Positions 56,440-64,000 of a DNA stretch of 64,000 bases are shown piece by piece; position 1 is the stretch's first letter, and each line of letters opens with the position of its first letter. Source of the stretch: Fonsecaea monophora (taxonomy: Eukaryota > Ascomycota > Eurotiomycetes > Chaetothyriales > Herpotrichiellaceae); assembly GCF_001642475.1 (NCBI RefSeq), contig NW_019173935.1, forward strand, positions 186,001 through 250,000, in the 5' to 3' direction. The translations under genes were made by a program, and so were the position numbers. The notes beneath the pieces are model-generated. The model searched no databases. It had not been told where the DNA came from and saw nothing but the letters and a program-made list of their open reading frames with translations.

Positions 56440-57031
56440 TTTGCTCCAAATTCAGTCCACAATTTTGCGTGGGACAGTTAGAGGGCGGTGTACGTATCAC
56501 TAGCAAATGGTATTGGTCGACAGCGAAAAAACTGGCTGAAGCTGAGAATGCAAAGCTTTCAGGAACCCAACAATGCGAGACCAAAAAGGGACAGTGGCGG
56601 TTAGGAGATTGGACTGTGAGGCCAATGGAAGGGACAGATAGATAGATCTGATATTTCTCGTGCTTTTGACTACCCTTTGATGTCCAAAAAAACCAGTGAT
56701 CGAACCACGTTTTGGGTTGTGCAAAGACATTTTCATTTTCTCCGTGGGTCGGCCCATGCTCCAAGTCCATTCGTTGGCTGGATGTTGTGCGTCACTCATA
56801 TTATTAGTGACAAACAAGCAATGAAGTCGACAAATGTGGAGTTTCAAGTGGCCGAAGTCGCAGGGGCAGGAATTTTGATGCCAACCCCACGATCTGGGGG
56901 AGTTTGTTCGGGGATTTTTGGGGGGTGGCAAACTGTGCAAACAGAGCAAACAATTTGGCCCGAAGCAAAAACAGCCATTCCCAGACCATGTGTCGCCTCC
57001 CAAAGAACCAGACAACACCCAGAAACATTTC
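56440..57031. promoter_or_regulatory. Intergenic: phosphoglycerate dehydrogenase promoter and transhydrogenase 3' flank
   Basis: A 592-base spacer lies between two genes on the minus strand. Several open frames cross it on both strands, but none shows domain character. Confidence 0.4.
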
Positions 57032-58513
57032 TCAGTATTCCAGTGCCTCTTCAAACAAGCCTCTCAGTTGCTCTCTCTCCTCATTCACCTCAGCGCTCAA
57101 CTTGGGTGCCAACATGAGGACCCGTCTTTGAGGCAATGTCCCCTCTACCAGATCGTCAATACTCTCGCGTGTGAACCCCAGGGGTTTCAAGCCTCGAGGC
57201 TGGTCTCCCAAGCCGATGAGAAACTCTGATAAGGCTTCACTGAGGACCTCGCCTGCGCTTTCCTTCTTGACATTGGAGATGTCCTTGCCAAACACTTCTG
57301 CTGCGGCCAAATGTCGCTCCGGATTGCTTGGGCCGGTGAACTTGAACACAGCAGGAGCCGTTACGGCAACACTGACACCATGGGGGATGATGGGGGTCTC
57401 AACCACGTACCCGGAATGTTTGTAACCCGGGTTTTGACCACTGATCGGGTAACTCATGCCGTGGCACAGATGGACACCGGCATTGCCAAAGCCGACACCA
57501 GCCAAAGTCGCCGCAAGAAGCATTTCACTTTGAGCTTCGTGGTCTTCCGGGTCTTTGACGGCGCGAGGCAAGTATTTGACTGTCGCTCTCAGCGCATTCA
57601 ACGAGAAAATATCCGAGATGGGATTTGCACCCTGGTAGGCTGGGCGATTGATTGGATTTGTAGGTCTGGGTGTTCTCTCGTGGTAAGGAATGGCAGTCCA
57701 AGATTCTAGTGAGTGGCACAGCACATCCAAGCCAGAGGAGGCATGAACGGCTGATGGCATTGTGCGAGTATTGAGGGGATCGCAGATGCCCAGAGTAGGC
57801 TTGAGGTTTCGGTGTGCGATACCGGTCTTTGCCCGCTTCTCCACTAGATCGAAGATGGCTGTTCCTGTCGTCTCTGAACCTGTGCCAGCCGTGGTCGGGA
57901 CAGCCACAAGTGGCTTGAGTGGTTTTGTGATTGGCAATCCCTTACCCAGGGGAGCATTGACAAAGTCCAAGAAGTCCGCATCTGGGAAGCAAGTGTATAG
58001 ATTCATCAATTTCGCCGTGTCAATTACCGAACCTCCTCCCACAGCCAGAAAAGCGTCTGGCTGATATGGTTTGGCAAAAGCAATGGCATCCTTGACGGAG
58101 CTGTCCTTTGGCTCGACCCGGCATTTGTCGTACACGGTGAACTCGATTCCTTCTTTGGTCAACCCTTCAATTACTTGCTTCATCGCGTTCAACTTGGACA
58201 CATTCCCGTCGGTGACCACGCAAACCCGCTTGGCGCCCATGTTCTTAAAATCCATGCCCACCTCTTTTGTGCAGCCTGGTCCAAAACGGATCGAGCTAGC
58301 GGCCATCTCAAACGCGTATTCTTTGGATCGCGAGCTGTCAATGGGAGTTGCCAGTCTTCGTCGGGCCTCGCCGAAAGCTGCATGGTCATGATGGTAATTG
58401 GGGTTGGAATGACATGGACAGTTGGGAGGATGACCGAACTGGATCGCTCGCAGCAAAGAGGTCGACCGCTGGGAAGCGGTCCTTGCGACACGGATGGCGG
58501 GTGAAAGGACCAT
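57032..58513 (-). CDS. Hydroxyacid-oxoacid transhydrogenase, mitochondrial (iron-containing ADH family)
   Basis: From the ATG at 58513 the product has 493 residues in one exon. The first about 60 residues are Arg/Ser-rich and acid-poor, consistent with mitochondrial import. The body matches ADHFE1/HOT: EYAFEMAASSIRFGPGCTKEVG at the start, the nucleotide loop GGGSVIDTAKLMNLY, and PTTAGTGSETTGTAIFD. The metal-ligand region follows with LCHSLESWTA and GVHLCHGMSYPISG. HOT oxidises 4-hydroxybutyrate or other L-hydroxyacids while reducing 2-oxoglutarate to D-2-hydroxyglutarate, using tightly bound cofactor. The frame is open further upstream to 58654, but the 58513 start gives the more usual presequence. 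Divergent from glyoxalase I. Confidence 0.93.
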   Translation of the reverse strand: MVLSPAIRVARTASQRSTSLLRAIQFGHPPNCPCHSNPNYHHDHAAFGEARRRLATPIDSSRSKEYAFEMAASSIRFGPGCTKEVGMDFKNMGAKRVCVVTDGNVSKLNAMKQVIEGLTKEGIEFTVYDKCRVEPKDSSVKDAIAFAKPYQPDAFLAVGGGSVIDTAKLMNLYTCFPDADFLDFVNAPLGKGLPITKPLKPLVAVPTTAGTGSETTGTAIFDLVEKRAKTGIAHRNLKPTLGICDPLNTRTMPSAVHASSGLDVLCHSLESWTAIPYHERTPRPTNPINRPAYQGANPISDIFSLNALRATVKYLPRAVKDPEDHEAQSEMLLAATLAGVGFGNAGVHLCHGMSYPISGQNPGYKHSGYVVETPIIPHGVSVAVTAPAVFKFTGPSNPERHLAAAEVFGKDISNVKKESAGEVLSEALSEFLIGLGDQPRGLKPLGFTRESIDDLVEGTLPQRRVLMLAPKLSAEVNEEREQLRGLFEEALEY

Positions 58514-59226
58514 GACTGTGACGGATGGAATGGATTCAGCGCGTGTTGGAGGGTATAGAGAACTCGGCGCACGCGACAGGATAGCAACTATAACAAGAGA
58601 GGAGAGGCCACGGCGATCTACGTGACTGCCCAGCTGTTTACTGTAGGTTTTCACCAGCAGAATGTTGACTTATAAAAGAAGCGGAGTTACTCGTACATAG
58701 CTAGCCCCATATTCATCTCTTGGTGCATCATGGGAGGAGACCGAGGCAAGTGTGGAGGGAGCTACCAGCGAGTTGAAGCCTGGAAATAAGCTGTGGTTGA
58801 CTATGATTGGGGAACTCTGGGGGCTTTCAAGGTGGGAGATCTGTGATTTGACACCCATAGCTGCGGGGCAGCGGCAGCTGGTTGCTCTCCAAAACTTCCA
58901 CCGGAAAGTGTTATGGATGAAACTCGGGCACCCGACGGCTGAAGGAAAGGCGGGCGTCGTAGGGGGAGTGGCGGGGTTGAAACCCCTAGAAAGACATGGG
59001 CGATTGGGTGTCGCAGGTGCCGTGAGGGGGAGAAGTGCGGAACCAATTCGTAAGCCTGTCAACTGCCCCACGTCATGCTGCGACATTGCGCATCATTGCA
59101 GAATTTCAATGAGCAGTCGAGTGCTGCAAACACGACTTTCCCTGGGTTTGCGACCTTCTCAAGTCAGCTGTCGACGGCATTTGGAGCTCTGAGTTGTATC
59201 TGAATAGCTTTATCAGTTGGCATTCG
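58514..59226. promoter_or_regulatory. Divergent promoter between transhydrogenase and glyoxalase I
   Basis: A 713-base spacer. No gene is supported; long open frames on both strands near 58750-59090 have no domain character. Confidence 0.4.
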
Positions 59227-60376
59227 ATGCTATCACGCCTCACATCACGCCTACCTCGACTCCAACAACTCTTGCACCACTTCCAAACACCCAGTACAAC
59301 TACTACGTCTAGGGCCTCGACAACCTCGACCTCTCAGTCTGCGACAATGACGGATCAATCGAAATGGAAGTTTAACCACACCATGCTCCGGGTGAAAGAC
59401 CCACAGCGCTCTATCGAGTACTACAATCTCCTGGGTTTGAACTTGATCAACAAGCTGGACTTTCCTGACAACAAGTTTTCATTGTATTTCCTAGGTAAAA
59501 TGCCGTCGTCTTCCTTTCGTCTAGGGCTTTCGCTAACGCTTCGCAACAGCCTATGATGGCCCTTCCTCCGCCTCGAAAGATGCGCATTGGACCGATCGCG
59601 AGGGCGTCATTGAGCTCACACACAACTACGGTTCCGAATCGGATCCGGATTTTACCATCAACAACGGCAACAAAGAACCCCACAAAGGCTTTGGCCACAT
59701 ATGCATCTCAGTCGACAATATTCAAGCTGCATGCCAACGCATTGAAGATGCCGGGTATAAATTCCAGAAGAAGTTGACCGATGGACGTATGCGGAGCATC
59801 GCGTTTGCTCTGGACCCTGATGGATACTGGGTGGAAGTCATCGGTCAAAAGCCGGTGGAGCAGACGGAAGATATCAAGACAACAGAGACGAGCACTTACA
59901 GGATGAACCACAGCATGATCCGTGTCAAGGACCCAGAAAAGTCATTGAAGTTTTACCAAGAAGTCATGGGTATGTCACTCATGAGGACTTCCGAACAAAA
60001 GGCGGGTGGCTTCACTTTATATTTCTTGGGATACCCGGGCGACTATGGAATCCCCAAACCAGAAGACTCTCCTAATGGCGTGAACCCACTAGCTGGGAAG
60101 GAGGGTCTGCTTGAATTGACCTGGAACTATGGAACCGAAAAGGAGGAGGGTAAAGTATACCACAACGGCAATGACCAGCCTCAAGGGTTCGGACACATTG
60201 CCATCAGTGTTGACGACTTGGACAAAGCGTGTGCGTTCATGGAGGAGAAGGGAGTCAACTGGAAGAAGCGGCTCACAGACGGTCGGATGAAGAATGTTGC
60301 CTTTGTACTGGATCCGGATGACTATTGGGTTGAGATCATCCAGAACGAGAGACTCAAGAAGTCGACAAATTGGTGA
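59227..60376 (+). CDS. Glyoxalase I (lactoylglutathione lyase), two-domain
   Basis: This enzyme converts the methylglyoxal-glutathione hemithioacetal to S-lactoylglutathione. Exons 59227-59494 and 59550-60376 are joined over a 55-base intron (donor GTAAAA, branch GCTAACG, acceptor ACAG). Two tandem glyoxalase domains are visible, each with zinc-site residues: first NHTMLRVKD, VIELTHNYG, GFGHICISV and GYWVEVI; second NHSMIRVKD, LLELTWNYG, GFGHIAISV and DYWVEII. The ATG at 59347 (MTDQSKWKF) gives 324 residues, matching yeast Glo1 (326). The upstream in-frame ATG at 59227 gives 364 and adds an Arg/Leu/Ser-rich, acid-free leader like a mitochondrial presequence. Both starts may be used. Confidence 0.94.
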
Positions 60377-61253
60377 TTCGGCCTGAGCGTTGTTGGACTC
60401 GAGACTGACATGATTCCGTAGAATCCAGGAGGAAGCTGGATTCTGAGCATGCCATGCTCTACCTTTGAATGTTATCGAGCATTTACTGCAGTACAGCGAG
60501 ACCAAAGAGGGAAACAGCCACCTCTTTAATATCCTTCTGAGTGATGACCGGCCGTAAGCTGCTCTACCCAGATACCTGTGATTCATATCATCTTGCTTCC
60601 AAAAGCAGTCTTTGCAGTACATGCCATCTTAGGCCTAGTCTTTGGACTTATTACATATCTCGCTCGTCCTTCGTCTGGGTCGAGCCATATAAGGACGGCT
60701 CGCCCCATAAAGGGGGTTAGGGTGATGCCGCCCTAGCATTAGGAACTCATCTTGATGGGTTCCGGGTGCTTTGTCTAGACTAGCATTTGCGCGTGGAAAG
60801 CGGCAAGGCTGGCTGGGCAATTTTGACCTTAGCGTCATCACAGCCTCACTTCGGTTGATGAGAGTCGAAATGCACTGTGTGTCCAGGACGACCATGTCAC
60901 CAGGCTGCAATGGGTAGCGGGGCGGGCTGTGAGTGCCAAGAACGGACAAGCTTTTCCACTTCTGGCCGCAATATGAACCATTGACACCAAGGTCTCAGGT
61001 TAGGGCCGCCAGCAAGTGAGTCCCATCACAAAACTATGGCCTGTGGTCCTGCATCACTCTTTACAAGCTGATAGCACTTAAGCTTGAGTGACAGAAAAGC
61101 AACACGTTGGAGTGCTAGCACAGGCTTAGTCGAGTTCGGCTGCCACGAGCAGGAGGCCCTCCCCTCGGGCGACCCATTGGAAACCGAATACTTTGACTTG
61201 AGTCTATCACAACCCTTTCAGATCTCTCAAGCGCTTGTATACCTGTCATAAGC
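60377..61253. other. Gene-free stretch downstream of glyoxalase I
   Basis: No gene is supported. Around 60690-60740 the sequence CCCCATAAAGGGGG forms a near-palindrome (CCCC..GGGG) of unknown meaning. A single TTAGGG is present at about 60717, not an array. Confidence 0.35.
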
Positions 61254-61676
61254 ATGTCTGAGAGTACACTCGGCTGTGGTTTGCGAGTAACGTCTCTAAT
61301 ATTTCCTCTCGAAGCCGATATCTGGACGATAGAAGAGCACGGATTCTCATTCGAAACTGATATCTGCGAGCTAGGCGCCGTCATATATGAAGTGGTTGAG
61401 GGGCAAGAGCTTACAGACTTTGATCGAATCGCTGAGGAAGCGGGTGGCTGGCCACCCCGGGATCAACTCCCTTCTACGACCGGTGTTTTCCTAAGATCGG
61501 TAATCGAGGCTTGTTGGACAAAGGGAAGGTTTCAAACAACCCATGAGCTATGTCAGATGCTCGAAGAGGTGTCCATTACCAACTCGAGGTCAGTGATGAT
61601 CCTTTGTCAACATTTTCAAACTCGGGGACGGACGATGCCCACAGTCAGTAAGTCGCATCAGCCGGGAGGGATCTAA
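61254..61676 (+). pseudogene. Truncated protein-kinase-like fragment (C-lobe only)
   Basis: A 140-codon frame contains FSFETDICELGAVIYEVVEGQ, resembling kinase subdomain IX (Asp-x-x-x-x-Gly), and then WPPRDQLPST and IIEACWTKG-like text (VIEACWTKGRFQTTHELCQMLEEV). This matches the end of the catalytic domain in fungal Ser/Thr kinase-like proteins. No N-lobe, catalytic loop (HRD) or DFG motif is found upstream within reach; the same frame has a TGA near 61198. I infer a gene remnant or a badly broken paralogue. It could also be the last exon of an undetected gene. Confidence 0.45.
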
Positions 61677-64000
61677 TTGATGTCTGTTTGGCAACCTTGA
61701 AGCGGACGTTGGCTCGTGTGTTCCCATGAAATCCCCCTCCTTACGACAGTCATTCCTTGAAATTTATTCGACATCTGCTTGATTTAGCCCTCCAAACCAA
61801 AATTTCTTTGTATTTCTAGGACAGCAGCTACTGGATGGTCCCCGGTCGGATTCTCATGGCGAGCCTTGAGGTGAGCTGGATCTGTACCGAGGTGGCTTTT
61901 CCCAGAGCTCCTCAGCTGCCGTAATTCTTGTTTGGTCTTTGAAGTGTGAACTTCGGGCTGTCAAGTCCTGAGACACGCCGCTAAGTGTGTCCGTGCGTCC
62001 GTGCGTGCGTGCGTGCGTATGAATAATTATACGGAGGACCACACTTTCCCGACCGTTCAATCCCCGGGTCTCTTTCGGGAGACGTTTTGCGAGCTGCAGC
62101 TACGTAGGATCCAAGAGACGAATAGTAATCACGTATCGGTGCCTCGTAGGCATCGCGTGTAACGCATCGCGTCTCGCTCTCGTGCGGAACACCTTCGTAT
62201 TGCTTGATCGTGCTTACTTCCCGATACTATTTACTTTGAGATTTCTTGATTTCCTTTCTCCGGTCTCTTTTTGAGAGCTGCGGCGTGATCAGTTTCCGGA
62301 ATCGACTTACTTCCTATCCTGGGGAAGTTGGCTTGTAATACGAGTTTCTTGTACGAGCCTCGCTCGGCTGTTTCGCGCATTTGCGAGTGCGACTTAAGTA
62401 CGAGGTACTACAGATGATCGAGGAGTTGCTCTGTCGACCACCACCGCCGCCCTTGCCACAACCTCTTTCCCAGTCGAGCTTGTCGCTGTCCGATCCCATT
62501 CCTCTGTCCCACGACCATTCCTGTTTTCACTCGAAGGAACAAGCGAGTGGTAAACAGCGCACAGCGGCCGGGTGAATGTCACAACCTGCTACTAAGTACT
62601 AACTCGTCCAAAGGCCGCCGCAGAAGCAGCAGCACAAAATGTCATCGGACACGGTAGCCTCGCATCGACAACTGTCGTTTCTCCGTCCTAGCGTCCTCTT
62701 AGTGGCTAGAAGCTGTATCCTCTTTTGGTAAGTAGAGACGGATGACGGAAGCCGGATCACACACACACACACCCCTGGTGCGTGGTTCGCCCCCCAAACG
62801 CACGTAACGGGGTTATGGGGAAAGGAATATCTCGCCACGCTATACTACGACCTACTCGGTACGAGGCTTGCTTGAGCAAGGGTCGAAGTCGATCCTGGGA
62901 TTTATTCGCTCGATGATACTGGACAGGTTCGTCTCTCGAACTCTGAGGTTAGAATCGTCTGACGGGTCTGCATGTGCAACGAGAGGACGAGGCCTCGTTC
63001 ACGGCCCTTACGCACGAGAGAAGATTACCCAGACATTTGCCTGAACATTCTCTACCTACTCCTAGAAAAAGAGAGAGATCAAGGTAGGCGATGGACTAGG
63101 CCCTAAACAGACTGTGGGCCGTCAACGAGCTTCTCTCAGCTGAGCGATGAAGCCGGTCCACACCACACAAGAGTGTCCAAGGCCAAAAAAATACACTTTT
63201 GTCCGTGGGGTTTTCGATTCTGCAATTTCCTATAATGGCAATTTGTTGATTGGGAAGCTATCAAGTAGCTGCATCCGGCATCATTCCCGCCTGGTGGTTC
63301 TCCAAAGTGTGTCCCTTGTGTCCTCGAATCGCAAAACTGCATTGACTCAAGACGGAAGTCAGAAGCACCTTGGGAGGTGAACCAGGGCCTGTAACCCTCG
63401 CACATCTCTCCCTCCACCCCTCCCCCTGTCGACCGGATCCCGTCTCATCCGTACGAACGAGGACCGAGTACGCGCTGTGCATTTCGGGACATACATCCTA
63501 TCCTAGTCAGTCCAGCACCAGCACCAGCACTACTTGTGCTTCTGCATCTCATCCTCATCCCCATGTCACGATACCTCCTTTGTGCATTTGCTATACTTCC
63601 TGAACGGGCAACAGCTCCAACTTGTCGGTTCATGAAAAGTGGTTGTTGTGTTTCAACTCGGAAACCACATTGCTGGATCAAGTAGTTTGACCTGGAATGT
63701 CAGCTGCTTCAGGGGTACGAGGTGGGCTCAGTCAGTCTGTCACTCTCGGTTCCTAGGTTCTCGGCGCTTTTTTGTCCTCGAACTATATTGGGGAATTTGT
63801 CGGTGCGTCGTCCCGAGGACAAGTACAAGGAGGTAGGTGAGACGAGGCGACGAGGCCTGGATGGATGGGTGAGTGGGTGGGTGGCAAGAGTATACAAGTA
63901 CACGACTCTTGTGCACTCGATGTTGAGTCGAGTCGAGTCAAGTCGAGAGACATCACTGGACTGACAGACAGACGGACGGACAGACACTTCTACGCGTAGT
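61677..64000. other. Gene-free distal stretch with microsatellites (2.3 kb)
   Basis: No coding gene is supported. Simple repeats are frequent: TGCG units at about 61988-62018, CA repeats at about 62759-62773, GAGTC units at about 63922-63946 and GACA/GACG units at about 63961-63985. The region may be a rapidly evolving intergenic segment. Confidence 0.4.
61988..62018. repeat. TGCG/TCCG tetranucleotide repeat
   Basis: Consecutive GTCCGTGCGTCC and GTGCGTGCGTGCG units form a short degenerate microsatellite. Confidence 0.6.

Noticed and set aside
60700..60740. Single TTAGGG, considered as telomeric repeat
   Set aside because: Only one unit; a telomere or interstitial array needs tandem copies.

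Overview
This window is nuclear DNA from a filamentous ascomycete (Pezizomycotina). The evidence is short introns of about 50-220 nt with GTRNGT donors, CTRAY branch sites and YAG acceptors; interrupted genes on both strands; and fungal family members such as NudE, NOT4, Rds1, an Arn/Sit siderophore transporter and a hydroxyacid-oxoacid transhydrogenase. Protein style suggests Eurotiomycetes, perhaps Chaetothyriales, but that placement is a guess. There are no rRNA genes, no tRNA I can support, no CRISPR array and no intact transposon.

Layout. 1-11.2 kb: four minus-strand genes, namely a Slm1/2-like PH protein, a secreted Tyr/Asp-repeat protein, a siderophore-iron transporter with an upstream SreA-type GATA site, and Mediator subunit MED13. 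11.7-17.5 kb: ENP2 (ribosome biogenesis), a cysteine hydrolase of the isochorismatase fold, and NudE (dynein/LIS1 pathway). 17.8-30 kb: a sparse, accessory-looking stretch with a glutathione transferase, a five-exon 2-oxoglutarate/Fe(II) oxygenase, an Rds1-type secreted ferritin-like protein and a short-chain dehydrogenase. These have GC-rich third positions and are separated by gaps of 2.8 and 3.7 kb. 30.4-46.4 kb: a three-finger C2H2 protein, a possible small hypothetical gene, an ataxin-10/CTR86 homologue, a mitochondrial 2-oxoglutarate/malate carrier, an Rsm1/C3HC zinc-finger protein, an unrecognised conserved-looking protein and an orphan reading frame. 46.4-60.4 kb: a large low-complexity protein, NOT4, complex I subunit NUO-30, phosphoglycerate dehydrogenase (ACT type), mitochondrial hydroxyacid-oxoacid transhydrogenase and two-domain glyoxalase I. 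60.4-64 kb: gene-poor DNA with a truncated kinase-like fragment and many microsatellites.

Most genes are core housekeeping functions and do not form a pathway. Possible functional links are iron handling (siderophore transporter with its GATA site), gene expression (MED13, NOT4, Rsm1, ENP2), mitochondrial metabolism (carrier, NUO-30, transhydrogenase) and detoxification/oxidation (GST, 2OG oxygenase, SDR, glyoxalase). Exon structures were rebuilt by eye from splice signals and reading-frame continuity.

The least ordinary observations are: a 313-codon open extension lying directly in frame behind a single TAG (46441-46443) with no early ATG; the secreted Tyr/Asp repeat protein; a perfect SreA-type site upstream of the siderophore transporter; two in-frame starts in glyoxalase I consistent with dual targeting; and a 3n intron without stop codons in the 2OG oxygenase. 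I found no convincing wholly new multi-gene system.
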